Shown: positions 44,510 through 53,597, counted from the stretch's first letter. The stretch is 64,000 bases of DNA from Paenibacillus sp. VTT E-133291 (GCF_002264395.1 NZ_NFVA01000011.1:1-64000); one strand, 5' to 3'. Numbers and translations: made by a program. Notes: a model not told the origin generated them from the sequence alone.

Positions 44510-45628
44510 ATGTTTCTAGCCTTAAGGGAAATGCGACATTCTAAAGCCAGATACCTGTTAATAATGGTAATCATGTTATTGGTTTCCTTTCTTGTGCTTT
44601 TCGTAACGGGCCTGGCCAGAGGATTAGCGTATGCTAATATCTCAGCAATAGAGAATATGCCGGCGAACTATTATGTGGTGCAGAAGGATGCGGATCAGAC
44701 GTTTAGACGTTCTCAGTTAACGGATACGGAGCTGGGTAGTGTTCGAGCAGTAGTAGGAGATAATAACGCTTCTTCACTCGCTCTACAGATGAGTACAGTG
44801 ACTACGAACGATGCGGATGCTAAAGCAGATGTGACTTTTTTCGCAGTCGATATGAACGGTTTACTGGCTCCAAAAGTGATTGAAGGTGATAAGATTACGA
44901 ATGATATGCAGGGAAGTGTCATCGTTGATCGTGACTTGGAACAGTCGGGTATTAAGATTGGCAGTACGATCCAAGATCAGGCAACTGGGAAGGAATTTAA
45001 AGTTACAGGATATGTTGAGAATAGCTCATACAGCCATACCCCAGTAGTCTATATTAACAATAAAGATTGGCAGGAAATGAGACAAGGCGTTAATCAAGGT
45101 AGTGAGGCTACATCAGGAGTGCCTTTTAATGTCATTGCGCTCAATGCAAACGCAACGCAAGTGGATAAGATCTCTGCTAGTTCAAAAAATGTGGAAGTTA
45201 TTACACAAAAAGTAGCGATCTCTAATATTCCGGGTTATTCATCAGAACAAGGTTCACTGCTTATGATGATTGCCTTTCTGTTCGTAATCGCTGGGTTTGT
45301 TCTGGCTGTGTTCTTCTATGTCATTACAATTCAGAAAACAAGCCAGTTTGGCATTCTGAAAGCCATGGGTACAAAAATGTCTTACTTGGCTTGGAGCGTA
45401 GTCGGGCAAGTTATGATTTTGGCCATTGCAAGTCTTAGTATTAGCTTGCTGCTAACCTTTGGAATGAATCAGGTACTACCAGACACTATGCCGTTCCAAC
45501 TGGAACCTTCTACGATTCTATTAACCAGCGGCTTGTTCGTGGGGATGTCTCTTTTAGGATCACTTATTTCTGTCGCTAAAGTGGCAAAAGTAGATGCATT
45601 AGAAGCAATTGGGAGGGCTGGAGCATGA
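44510..45628 (+). CDS. FtsX-type ABC transporter permease (DevC-like)
   Basis: A 372-residue permease: one N-terminal helix, an extracytoplasmic domain of about 220 residues, and three C-terminal helices with F-G-I-L-K-A-M-G-T and V-A-K-V-D-A-L-E-A-I. ATG 44510 follows AGAAGGAGTGG; the frame from 44480 has no RBS. It overlaps the ATPase gene by 4 bp. By size (one four-helix FtsX unit) it resembles DevC/HrtB-type permeases rather than the ten-helix BceB. Confidence 0.88.
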   Translation: MFLALREMRHSKARYLLIMVIMLLVSFLVLFVTGLARGLAYANISAIENMPANYYVVQKDADQTFRRSQLTDTELGSVRAVVGDNNASSLALQMSTVTTNDADAKADVTFFAVDMNGLLAPKVIEGDKITNDMQGSVIVDRDLEQSGIKIGSTIQDQATGKEFKVTGYVENSSYSHTPVVYINNKDWQEMRQGVNQGSEATSGVPFNVIALNANATQVDKISASSKNVEVITQKVAISNIPGYSSEQGSLLMMIAFLFVIAGFVLAVFFYVITIQKTSQFGILKAMGTKMSYLAWSVVGQVMILAIASLSISLLLTFGMNQVLPDTMPFQLEPSTILLTSGLFVGMSLLGSLISVAKVAKVDALEAIGRAGA

Positions 45629-46317
45629 GTGCAAAATTATTGATGAAGCAAGTAACCAAGACCTACGGAGACGGCGATACAACAGTATCTGTTTTGAACA
45701 ATTTGAATCTTATAGTCAATGAAGGAGAATTCGTTGCTGTCCTTGGACCATCTGGAACAGGGAAGAGTACGTTCCTATCAGCGGCGGGTGCGCTTCTTAC
45801 ACCAACCAGTGGTGAAATTTTCATAGACGGAGAATCACTTACAGATAAAAGTAAAAGTGAGCTGACTGAGCTACGATTAGAAAAAATAGGCTTTATGTTC
45901 CAAAGCGCACAGCTATTGCCTTACTTGAAGGTAGAAGAGCAGCTTCTCTTTGTAGCTAAACAGGGGAAGATGAGTTCTAAAGAAGCTAAGGAACGGGCAG
46001 CTGATTTGATGAAGCGTCTGGATATCTGGAAACGTCGAAACCATTATCCTGAGCAACTATCAGGCGGAGAGAAGCAACGTGTAGCTATCGCAAGAGCTTG
46101 GATGAATAAACCTGCAATCTTGTTTGCAGATGAACCAACAGCAAGCTTAGATTTCAAACGAGGTAGAGAAGTTGTGCAAATGATTGCTGACGAAGTAAAG
46201 AATGAGGGTAAAGCTGCCGTAATGGTCACTCATGATGAACGGATGCTCGAATGGTGTGATCGAGTGCTACATCTGGAAGATGGACATTTGGTTGAACATG
46301 AGTTAAGCAAAAATTAG
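45625..46317 (+). CDS. ABC transporter ATP-binding protein (DevA/HrtA-like)
   Basis: A 230-residue ATPase: Walker A G-P-S-G-T-G-K-S-T, signature L-S-G-G-E-K-Q-R-V-A-I-A-R, Walker B I-L-F-A-D-E-P-T-A-S-L-D, and H-loop V-T-H-D-E. It pairs with the FtsX-type permease just upstream. Export of a toxic molecule such as heme or a peptide is the usual role of such pairs; the substrate is not known here. Confidence 0.92.
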   Translation: MSAKLLMKQVTKTYGDGDTTVSVLNNLNLIVNEGEFVAVLGPSGTGKSTFLSAAGALLTPTSGEIFIDGESLTDKSKSELTELRLEKIGFMFQSAQLLPYLKVEEQLLFVAKQGKMSSKEAKERAADLMKRLDIWKRRNHYPEQLSGGEKQRVAIARAWMNKPAILFADEPTASLDFKRGREVVQMIADEVKNEGKAAVMVTHDERMLEWCDRVLHLEDGHLVEHELSKN

Positions 46318-46363
46318 TGAAAAAACGATTCATGCTATTTATGGCATGAATCGTTTTTTTTGT
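46318..46363 (+). terminator. Strong terminator after the ABC transporter
   Basis: AAACGATTCATGC and GCATGAATCGTTT form a perfect 13-bp stem around a seven-base loop, followed by TTTTT. Confidence 0.92.
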
Positions 46364-46383
46364 GTGTGAACAAGGGTTTGTTC

Positions 46384-46548
46384 TTATTTGTCAGCTATGG
46401 TGACTTGACCTGAGCCATAGGTGTCAAACCAGCCTTTAATCGTGTTGAAATCACTGCTGAATGACAGTGCCAGTTCTAATAGAATTCGGGCATGAGCTGC
46501 GTTCAGATTATCTCCGGCAATGATTAGAGAGGTAATGAATCGAATAAA
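46384..46548 (-). pseudogene. C-terminal remnant of an L-asparaginase gene
   Basis: A 54-codon open stretch on the minus strand ends at a stop (46384-46386) and is closed upstream by a stop at 46549-46551. It reads F-I-T-S-L-I-I-A-G-D-N-L-N-A-A-H-A-R-I and continues L-L-E-L-A-L and W-F-D-T-Y. The A-G-D-N-L-N-x-x-x-A-R-I-L-L stretch is typical of the end of type II asparaginases. There is no start or RBS, so only the tail of the gene survives. A hairpin (46557-46588) abuts it. Confidence 0.6.
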
Positions 46549-46556
46549 TTACAAAA

Positions 46557-46588
46557 TGCCGGACAATCCTTAGGAGATTGACCGGCAT
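46557..46588. terminator. Terminator after the lysR gene (minus strand)
   Basis: GCCGGACAATC and GATTGACCGGC form an 11-bp stem with one mismatch, just downstream of the minus-strand LysR stop. The T tail is poor on either strand. Confidence 0.5.
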
Positions 46589-46607
46589 AGTTATAAGATT
46601 TACTTGA

Positions 46608-47498
46608 TTACTTATCTTTCCTAGAGACAAGTAGTTTTTGAATAAAGACATGGGTAGCCATGGAGGAGGAGCTTTCTTTATGGCGAATAATCGAGAATTG
46701 TCTTTCAAGATGATGATGTCTGATGGGGAGCTCACAGATTTCACCACTTGCTAATTCTTTGCGCACAATCCATCTGGAGAGCATCGCAATTCCCAAACCA
46801 GAGGCAACGGCTTCCTTAACCCCTTGACTACTGTTGAAGACATAGGATCTTTTGACAGAAATCTCTTCTTTTTGAATGAAATGATCACTGAATGCACGCG
46901 TTCCAGAGCCGAGCTCACGCAGAACCCAAACCTGATTTTGTAGCACTCCATGTTCCACAGAGACTATTTTTGACAAAGGATGGTTGGCAGGGGAGACGAT
47001 AATCATCTCGTCCTTCATGTAAGGCGTGACGATCAGATCATTTTCATGGGCTTCTCCTTCGATAAACCCAATATCCAATTCATTGGCTCTAACCCCACCA
47101 ATAATTTCTTCAGTATTACCTATCGTCACCTGAAGCTTGACTTGTGGGTATTGATTTGCGAATTCCGCAAGTCTTGAGGGTAATATATACTCTCCAATCG
47201 TAAAGCTGGCACCAATATGTATACTGCCAGTAACCTCATCCTGAAGCATTTGTATTTCCTGATGAGCTTCTTCGAAGTGGGCCAATATTTGTTTGGCGTG
47301 ATTATAAAGTATTGTACCTGCTTCGGTTAATTTTACTTGTTTCGGAGATCGGTGTAGAAGCTTTGCGCCTAGTTCATTCTCAAGATTCCGGATATGTAGA
47401 CTGACACCGGGTTGAGATAGATTCAGTAATTCTCCTGCTTTAGAAAAATGACTTTGCTCAGCAACTGTAACGAAAACCCGTAATGTATCCACAATCAT
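46608..47498 (-). CDS. LysR-family transcriptional regulator
   Basis: A 296-residue LysR-type regulator: N-terminal winged helix (F-S-K-A-G-E-L-L-N-L-S-Q-P-G-V-S-L-H-I), linker helix with F-E-E-A-H, and a two-lobed effector domain. It resembles the CysL/YwfK group by size and by the E-L-G-S-G-T-R stretch that often binds anions, but this is weak. The RBS before the ATG (GAGGGAATTCT) is on the minus strand. It lies 31 bp after the GNAT gene on the same strand, so the two may be co-transcribed. Confidence 0.88.
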   Translation of the reverse strand: MIVDTLRVFVTVAEQSHFSKAGELLNLSQPGVSLHIRNLENELGAKLLHRSPKQVKLTEAGTILYNHAKQILAHFEEAHQEIQMLQDEVTGSIHIGASFTIGEYILPSRLAEFANQYPQVKLQVTIGNTEEIIGGVRANELDIGFIEGEAHENDLIVTPYMKDEMIIVSPANHPLSKIVSVEHGVLQNQVWVLRELGSGTRAFSDHFIQKEEISVKRSYVFNSSQGVKEAVASGLGIAMLSRWIVRKELASGEICELPIRHHHLERQFSIIRHKESSSSMATHVFIQKLLVSRKDK

Positions 47499-47529
47499 AG
47501 AATTCCCTCACTAAAAGTCCCGAATGTAT

Positions 47530-47961
47530 TTAAAATTCCTTATCAAGCACGAACTGAGCTTTCTTCTGCGAAAATCCAATACGTGTATAGAAACGTACCG
47601 CATCTTCTCTAGTCTGGTTGGTACGCACTCTTAATTTGTTCACTCCAATTTGTGCTGCCCAGCGTTCACAGGTTTCAACAAGTTGTCTGCCGATCCCTTC
47701 TCCACGATACTGCCCATCGACCACCAAACCACAAATTTCAACAAAGGGTGGAGATTCAATTAACATTCGCTCATTGGCGTGAATCCATCCGATTAATTGG
47801 CTATCCGACTCAGCTACATAAATAGCATGATCTTTACGATTTCTGATATCTTGAAGTCTATCTGCTAGCTGTTCGATATTTAAAGGATATCCGAGCTCAC
47901 TGGATAGTTTTGCAATATCTTGTGTGTCGCTAAATGAAGCTGTCCTAATATGTATGATCAT
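47530..47961 (-). CDS. GNAT-family N-acetyltransferase
   Basis: A 143-residue acetyltransferase. The acetyl-CoA-binding loop is G-Q-Y-R-G-E-G-I-G-R-Q-L-V at about residues 93-105, preceded by the beta strand E-I-C-G-L-V-V-D and followed by R-V-R-T-N-Q and F-Y-T-R-I-G-F. The substrate is unknown. First gene of the minus-strand pair with the LysR regulator. Confidence 0.9.
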   Translation of the reverse strand: MIIHIRTASFSDTQDIAKLSSELGYPLNIEQLADRLQDIRNRKDHAIYVAESDSQLIGWIHANERMLIESPPFVEICGLVVDGQYRGEGIGRQLVETCERWAAQIGVNKLRVRTNQTREDAVRFYTRIGFSQKKAQFVLDKEF

Positions 47962-48040
47962 CCGCCACCTTAATATAATGTTGTTTCATGCTGTTTTTTT
48001 ATTATAGTTCATCTCATTCAGAGGAACATCTCTATGTAAA

Positions 48041-48877
48041 TTACTTCGTACTATTTCGATAAGCGGATGGGGAGAGACCCATCGCCTTTTTGAAATATTT
48101 AGAGAAATGAGCCAATTCCATGCCGACTTGTTCCGCAATATCTGAAATGCTGTAATCTGTGTAAGAAAGCTGTCTTTTAGCGTGCTCCATACGTTTCAAT
48201 TGAACATAGGCCATGGGAGTTACCCCCATGAATCTTTTGAAATAAGGTATAAAATAGTTCGGGTGCAGGTGGACAAGCTCTGCTAGTTCATCAATCTCTA
48301 TGGGCTTATTTAGACAATTATCGATGTAATGGAGCACATGAGCCAGCTTCCCATGGTCTCCGGTGTGTATGAATTGCGTCATAAAGTCTGTATGACTACT
48401 GTCGCTTGATTCAAGACAAGTGGCAATGAGATTAAGCAAACAAGCCTGAGTGCGAAGGATAGATAAGATATCGTCCTTTTGAAATTGTTCGATCATCTCC
48501 ACGAAAATTGCCCTTATTGAATCTGGATTAGGCGAATCACAGATGTATAATTTTTTCTCCGCATGGAATAAAGGCCATTCTCCAATGTCAGCATCAAAGT
48601 GGCAGTAATAACGGATATATGGATCATCGATAGAAGTTTCGGTAGTTTGTGTGCTCCCCGCAGGCATGATCATTAGCTGACCTGGCTTCGGATAGTAGGT
48701 AATCCCGTTTATAATTACTTTCCCCTCACCCCCATCAATAAAATATAGCCGATTAAAAGCGGGGGTTTCCAGCATGCGGTTCCATCCGGGATATCTATTA
48801 CTAAGTTGGGCATGGGTCACAGTAACCTTGAGATTCTGCAGGAGACGTCCTGATAAGTTCCCTGAATTGTTCATCAT
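48041..48877 (-). CDS. AraC-family transcriptional regulator
   Basis: A 278-residue regulator with an N-terminal cupin-like sensor (G-K-V-I-I-N-G, P-G-Q-L-M-I-M-P-A-G) and a C-terminal double helix-turn-helix (I-D-E-L-A-E-L-V-H-L-H-P-N-Y-F, Y-S-I-S-D-I-A-E-Q-V-G, F-S-K-Y-F-K). It is divergent from the Gfo/Idh/MocA operon with a 155-bp spacer and is its most likely activator. ATG 48874, three bases into the frame, fits the RBS AAAGGAG equally well. A cre-like sequence (48908-48921, minus) overlaps its predicted -10 TATAAT. Confidence 0.9.
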   Translation of the reverse strand: MMNNSGNLSGRLLQNLKVTVTHAQLSNRYPGWNRMLETPAFNRLYFIDGGEGKVIINGITYYPKPGQLMIMPAGSTQTTETSIDDPYIRYYCHFDADIGEWPLFHAEKKLYICDSPNPDSIRAIFVEMIEQFQKDDILSILRTQACLLNLIATCLESSDSSHTDFMTQFIHTGDHGKLAHVLHYIDNCLNKPIEIDELAELVHLHPNYFIPYFKRFMGVTPMAYVQLKRMEHAKRQLSYTDYSISDIAEQVGMELAHFSKYFKKAMGLSPSAYRNSTK

Positions 48878-48905
48878 TTAACTCCTTTAAAGCTTTTATA
48901 TCCTC

Positions 48906-48921
48906 ATTATAACGGTTTCAT
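48906..48921 (-). promoter_or_regulatory. Candidate -10 and overlapping cre site of the araC gene
   Basis: On the minus strand, ATGAAACCGTTATA (48921-48908) matches the cre consensus except at the last position, and TATAAT (48911-48906) is a good -10 about 30 nt before the start. No good -35 is visible. CcpA control is inference. Confidence 0.4.
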
Positions 48922-49032
48922 TTAACTAAAACATCTTACTTAAATACAAATAGTTCTTAATTTCGATCATGTTCATGTCCTTAAATAAAGTATATCCTCT
49001 AACCATAACCATTAATAAGGAAGTGATCAGAG

Positions 49033-50196
49033 ATGGGTACAGTTCGTTATGGGATTATTGGTATTGGAAATATGGGAACCGCACATGCGCAAAGTCTTCT
49101 GAGTGAGATTAAGGGGGCTGAGCTTACAGGCGTATGTGATATAAGAGAAGAACGTTTGAAATGGGCTGAAGAGCAATTACCTGAGAATGTTAGGAAATAT
49201 TCTACGCCGAAGGAATTATTCGAGTCACGTATCATGGATGCGGTATTAATCTGTACTCCGCATTATGATCACCCTACACTTGCAATCGAAGCTTTTCAGT
49301 ATGGTTATCATGTACTAGTGGAGAAGCCTGCAGGTGTTTATACGAAAGCTGTTCAACAGATGAACGATGCTGCAGCACAGTCTGACCGCAAATTTGGAAT
49401 CATGTACAATCAGCGTACGAATCCTTTGTATCAGAAGCTGAGAGATCTTATTCAGTCTGGTGAGTTAGGTGAGATTCGCCGGACGAATTGGATTATTACC
49501 GACTGGTATAGATCGCAGAACTACTATAACTCTGGTGGCTGGCGGGCGACATGGGCGGGTGAAGGTGGCGGGGTATTGCTTAATCAAGATCCTCATCAGC
49601 TAGATTTATGGCAATGGACGACAGGCATGATGCCGAAGCGGATAAGAGCATTTTGCCACTTTGGAAAATATCGCAACATTGAGGTTGAAGATGATGTAAC
49701 CGCTTATGTGGAATACGAGAATGGCGCTACAGGTCTGTTTATTACTACAACTGGAGATGCACCCGGAACTAATCGTTTTGAAATCAATGGCGATAATGGG
49801 AAAATCGTAGTGGAGGACGGGAAGCTAACCTTTTGGCGTTTACGTACACCGGAGCCGCAGTTCAACGCAGAGTTTACGGGAGGTTTCGGTAGTCCGGAAT
49901 GTTGGAAATGTGAGATACCTGTACAAGATGGCGGAGGGGAGCAGCATAAAGGGATTCTACGGAACTTTACGAATGCCATTTTGCATGATGAGGTTTTACT
50001 TGCTCCCGGGGAGGAAGGGATTAAGGGGCTTACCCTTTCAAATGCCATGTATTTATCGGCTTGGACGGACAATTGGGTGGAGCTTCCGATGGATTCGGAT
50101 TTATTCTACGAAAAGCTGATGGACAAAGTAAAAAATTCGACTTTCCAAAAGGAAGCCTCAGAAACTAAAACATTGAATGTTAAAGGAACTCATTAA
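49033..50196 (+). CDS. Gfo/Idh/MocA oxidoreductase (first)
   Basis: A 387-residue NAD(P)-dependent dehydrogenase. The N-terminal Rossmann motif is G-I-I-G-I-G-N-M-G, E-K-P-A-G-V follows at about residues 96-100 (the E-K-P site of the family), and the C-terminal alpha/beta domain includes G-G-G-V-L-L-N-Q-D-P-H-Q-L-D-L-W with the likely catalytic His. Substrates in this family are inositols, sugars or keto-sugars. RBS AAGGAAGTGATC. First gene of a four-gene operon. Confidence 0.9.
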   Translation: MGTVRYGIIGIGNMGTAHAQSLLSEIKGAELTGVCDIREERLKWAEEQLPENVRKYSTPKELFESRIMDAVLICTPHYDHPTLAIEAFQYGYHVLVEKPAGVYTKAVQQMNDAAAQSDRKFGIMYNQRTNPLYQKLRDLIQSGELGEIRRTNWIITDWYRSQNYYNSGGWRATWAGEGGGVLLNQDPHQLDLWQWTTGMMPKRIRAFCHFGKYRNIEVEDDVTAYVEYENGATGLFITTTGDAPGTNRFEINGDNGKIVVEDGKLTFWRLRTPEPQFNAEFTGGFGSPECWKCEIPVQDGGGEQHKGILRNFTNAILHDEVLLAPGEEGIKGLTLSNAMYLSAWTDNWVELPMDSDLFYEKLMDKVKNSTFQKEASETKTLNVKGTH

Positions 50197-50220
50197 ATCG
50201 AAGGAGAGAGGTTAAATCCT

Positions 50221-50982
50221 ATGAAACGTTCGACGATTGCGGCTCAAATGTACACGTTACGTGACTATACTCAAACTGCGGAGGATTTAAGATCAACTTT
50301 TCAAAAGGTATCGGCAATGGGTTATGAGAGCATTCAGATTTCAGCAATTGGACCAATCGATCCGAAGCTTGTTAAACAATATGCGGATGAATCAGGGCTG
50401 ACGATATGTGCGACCCATGTGTCCTGGGATCGGTTATTGAATGATCTGGATGCGCTAGCCGCAGAGCATAAGCTGTGGAATTGCAAATATATTGGACTTG
50501 GAAGTTTACCGGAAGAATTTCGTACGGGGCTTGAAAGCTACCGGGAATTCGCGAAATTGATATCTGAAATTGCAATAACTCTAAAAGAACAACATGATCT
50601 GCAATTTGTTTATCATAACCATGATTTTGAATTTGAATGCTTTGAAGGTTTTACTGGAATGGAAGTACTGCTCAATGAGACTGATCCTGCAGTTGGTTTC
50701 ATACTTGATCTATATTGGTTGCAGGCTGGTGGTGCGAGCCCGGTAGAATGGATACGTAAAGTTAAAGGCAGAATGCAAGTCGTGCATTTAAAGGATATGG
50801 CGATAGTTGATAGGAAACAGGTTTTTGCTGAAATAGGCGAAGGAAACATGAACTATGCGGAGATCATTACTACTTGTCGTGAGACGGGTGTTGAATGGTA
50901 CGTTGTGGAGCAGGATGTTTGTAGACGTGATCCTTTTGAGAGCTTAGAGGTGAGTCTGCGCTATCTTATTAGCCTATTATAG
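50221..50982 (+). CDS. Sugar phosphate isomerase/epimerase (TIM barrel)
   Basis: A 253-residue xylose-isomerase-like TIM-barrel protein. Metal-ligand contexts are visible: H-N-H-D-F-E-F-E, D-L-Y-W-L-Q-A-G-G, V-H-L-K-D and E-Q-D. The group includes inosose dehydratases (IolE) and 3-keto-sugar epimerases. RBS AAGGAGAGAGG. It lies between oxidoreductase genes, so it probably handles the keto-sugar made by them. Confidence 0.88.
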   Translation: MKRSTIAAQMYTLRDYTQTAEDLRSTFQKVSAMGYESIQISAIGPIDPKLVKQYADESGLTICATHVSWDRLLNDLDALAAEHKLWNCKYIGLGSLPEEFRTGLESYREFAKLISEIAITLKEQHDLQFVYHNHDFEFECFEGFTGMEVLLNETDPAVGFILDLYWLQAGGASPVEWIRKVKGRMQVVHLKDMAIVDRKQVFAEIGEGNMNYAEIITTCRETGVEWYVVEQDVCRRDPFESLEVSLRYLISLL

Positions 50983-51012
50983 AATCGATAAAACGCCATT
51001 AGGAGGATTCTG

Positions 51013-52101
51013 ATGAATAGAATAGATGGGATGACCTATGCACCCACATATGAAGCTAAACCCGTAGTGAAGCCGGGTGAATTCATCATCGCAGCTATTG
51101 CCCTAGATCACGGTCATATTTATGGGATGTGTAATGGTCTCGTTGAGGCGGGTGCTGAGCTGAAATGGGTATATGATCCGGATGAAGAGAAAGTTAGAGC
51201 ATTCATAGCCAAATATCCTGGAGTTAAGGCTGCTGAGACTATGGATGATATATTGGAAGATCCAGAGGTTCGCTTAGTTGTAGCGGCAGCTATTCCTTCA
51301 GAACGAGGCCCTTTAGGAAATAAGGTTATGGTTCATGGAAAGGATTATTTTACGGATAAAACCCCTTTTACAACACTAGAACAGCTGGATGCTGCTAGAG
51401 CTATGGTCGCAGCAACCAATCGGAAGTACATGGTTTACTATAGTGAGCGTCTTCATGTTGAAAGCGCAATCTATGCAGGCCGGTTGATCCGTCAAGGGGC
51501 TATTGGTCGTGTTCTTCAAGTCATTGGATTAGGTCCGCATCGATTAAATGCTTCTAGTCGGCCGGAATGGTTCTTTGAGCGGGAGAAATATGGCGGCATC
51601 CTGTGTGATATCGGCAGTCATCAAATAGAACAATTTTTGTATTATACAGAGTGTCAGGATGCTACAGTTGTTCACAGTAAGGTAGCAAATTATAATCATC
51701 CATCCTACCCTGAATTGGAGGATTTTGGTGATGTTACGCTTGTTGGGGACAATGGTTCAACCCAATACTTCCGTGTAGATTGGTTTACGCCTGACGGGCT
51801 CGGAACCTGGGGAGATGGGCGCACCATGATTATGGGAACGGAAGGCTACATTGAACTGCGCAAATATACTGATATTGGTCGTTCAAATACACTGGATCAT
51901 GTGTACTGGGTGAACGGGGAAGGGGAGCATTATGAGCATGTAGCTGGAAAGGTTGGATTTCCGTTCTTTGGTGAGCTTATCCTCGATTGTCTGAACCGGA
52001 CGGAGCTGGCCATGACTCAAGCACATGTCTTCAAAGCTGCTGAACTATGTTTGAAGGCTCAAGCCCAGGCGATGAATCTAACCCCTAATCAACTTAAATA
52101 G
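51013..52101 (+). CDS. Gfo/Idh/MocA oxidoreductase (second)
   Basis: A 362-residue dehydrogenase of the same family but diverged: the nucleotide-binding strand reads A-A-I-A-L-D-H-G-H-I-Y-G-M (no classic G-x-G-x-x-G), and the conserved motif after strand 4 is D-K-T-P-F instead of E-K-P. C-terminal region has G-G-I-L-C-D-I-G-S-H-Q-I-E-Q-F. The unusual N-terminus suggests altered or absent cofactor preference. RBS TAGGAGGA. Confidence 0.83.
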   Translation: MNRIDGMTYAPTYEAKPVVKPGEFIIAAIALDHGHIYGMCNGLVEAGAELKWVYDPDEEKVRAFIAKYPGVKAAETMDDILEDPEVRLVVAAAIPSERGPLGNKVMVHGKDYFTDKTPFTTLEQLDAARAMVAATNRKYMVYYSERLHVESAIYAGRLIRQGAIGRVLQVIGLGPHRLNASSRPEWFFEREKYGGILCDIGSHQIEQFLYYTECQDATVVHSKVANYNHPSYPELEDFGDVTLVGDNGSTQYFRVDWFTPDGLGTWGDGRTMIMGTEGYIELRKYTDIGRSNTLDHVYWVNGEGEHYEHVAGKVGFPFFGELILDCLNRTELAMTQAHVFKAAELCLKAQAQAMNLTPNQLK

Positions 52102-52131
52102 CGAATGGAATAATGAATGGAGGTGGTAAAG

Positions 52132-53133
52132 GTGAACAAACTTGGAGTAGCGATTATTGGCTGCGGGGCGATATCTCCTCTCCATGCTAAAGTAATATCA
52201 GCTATAAAAGAGGTGAACCTACTTACAGTTGTAGATATTGATGCTGATAAAGCTACACGAGCAGGAAAAGAATATGCCTGCGATGCCACAGATGATTATA
52301 GAGAAATACTAAATGATAATCGTATTGATGTTGTACATCTCTGTACACCTCATTATCTGCATGCAGAAATGGCTGTAGAGCTATTACGTGCAGGGAAGCA
52401 TGTGTTAACAGAAAAGCCAATCGCCGTCGATCTTCCTTCAGCCAAGCGTATGCTGGAAGCAGCGGAAGAGAGCTCCGGCCAGCTTGGTGTGGTGTTCCAG
52501 AACCGTTATAATGATGCTTCCATTTATATGAAGAAGACGATTGATTCTGGTACATTAGGGAAACTGCTTTGTATGAAAGGTGTCGTAACCTGGCATCGAA
52601 ATGAAAGTTACTACAAAGATAGCAATTGGAGGGGACGATGGTCCACGGAAGGCGGAGGTGTTCTAATTAATCAGACCATTCATACCTTGGATTTACTTCA
52701 GTGGTATGGGGGTGAAATTAAATCCGTGAAAGGCAGTATTACCACAGATGTGCTGGATGGCGTCATTGAAGTAGAAGATACTGCCCATGCTTGTATTGAC
52801 TTCGCCAATAATGTTCGCGGGCTATTTTATGGCACAAATACCTATCTCGAGAACACTCCCGTGGAGTTGGAGCTAGTTTTTGAAGAGGGGACTCTTAACC
52901 TCCGTCGAGAGCATTTGTATCTTTGGAAAGATGGGAAGGAAACCTTGGTTTGTGAGCCTATATTCAGTCCTACGGAAGGCAAATCGTATTGGGGGACTGG
53001 GCATAAGAGACTAATCGAGGACTTCTATGACCACATTTTCAGTGGATCAAAGTTTTGGCTGGATGGTCCTGAGGGGGTAAAAGCGCTGGAACTGGTGAAG
53101 CATATTTATAGCTCATCGCAGAGGAACAAATAA
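52132..53133 (+). CDS. Gfo/Idh/MocA oxidoreductase (third)
   Basis: A 333-residue dehydrogenase with Rossmann motif A-I-I-G-C-G-A-I-S, E-K-P-I-A-V, and G-G-G-V-L-I-N-Q-T-I-H-T-L-D-L-L. GTG 52132 is the likely start, because GGAGGTGG lies 6-7 nt before it; ATG 52117 would overlap that RBS. Last gene of the operon; a terminator follows. Confidence 0.9.
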   Translation: MNKLGVAIIGCGAISPLHAKVISAIKEVNLLTVVDIDADKATRAGKEYACDATDDYREILNDNRIDVVHLCTPHYLHAEMAVELLRAGKHVLTEKPIAVDLPSAKRMLEAAEESSGQLGVVFQNRYNDASIYMKKTIDSGTLGKLLCMKGVVTWHRNESYYKDSNWRGRWSTEGGGVLINQTIHTLDLLQWYGGEIKSVKGSITTDVLDGVIEVEDTAHACIDFANNVRGLFYGTNTYLENTPVELELVFEEGTLNLRREHLYLWKDGKETLVCEPIFSPTEGKSYWGTGHKRLIEDFYDHIFSGSKFWLDGPEGVKALELVKHIYSSSQRNK

Positions 53134-53148
53134 GTCATAAATATAGCG

Positions 53149-53194
53149 AAGGCTGTTCATATGTAGATTTATCTACAAATGAAGCAGCTTTTTC
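53149..53194 (+). terminator. Terminator after the oxidoreductase operon
   Basis: GGCTGTTCATATGTAGA pairs imperfectly with TCTACAAATGAAGCAGCT around a four-base loop, followed by TTTTC. Confidence 0.8.
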
Positions 53195-53336
53195 GTGTTT
53201 AGGGACTTCCCGCATTGGGTTAAACACTAAGAAGACTACGACTTGCCGAGGATAGATTTGATTAATTCTCCTTAGTGGAATAATCTAAAGTAAGTATAGG
53301 TTATATACAGCAAGATATCTGGAGGGCGCATACAAT

Positions 53337-53597
53337 ATGGAGAAAATATTACAGAACATTAGAACGAACACCAAGCTAATTTCCATTGTGCAGACTATTG
53401 TTTTTACCTTTGTCATATTATACGTACTGATGTTTCTTTCTGGCGGATTATTCACCACCTTTTTTATTATGCTCATTGCTTGTTTCGTTAGCTTAATTGC
53501 GGCTTTACTCATGTTAATTCGAAAAAGCTTCTTATGGGCAATCGTTGATCTTGCTGCGGTGGGCAGCATGTTTATTTATTTTATTAATAATGCTTAG
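53337..53597 (+). CDS. Small hydrophobic membrane protein
   Basis: An 86-residue protein with about 20 polar residues, then two or three transmembrane helices (about 20-40, 43-63, 67-84). RBS GGAGGG lies 10 nt before the ATG. No family recognised and no partner gene close by. Confidence 0.55.
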   Translation: MEKILQNIRTNTKLISIVQTIVFTFVILYVLMFLSGGLFTTFFIMLIACFVSLIAALLMLIRKSFLWAIVDLAAVGSMFIYFINNA

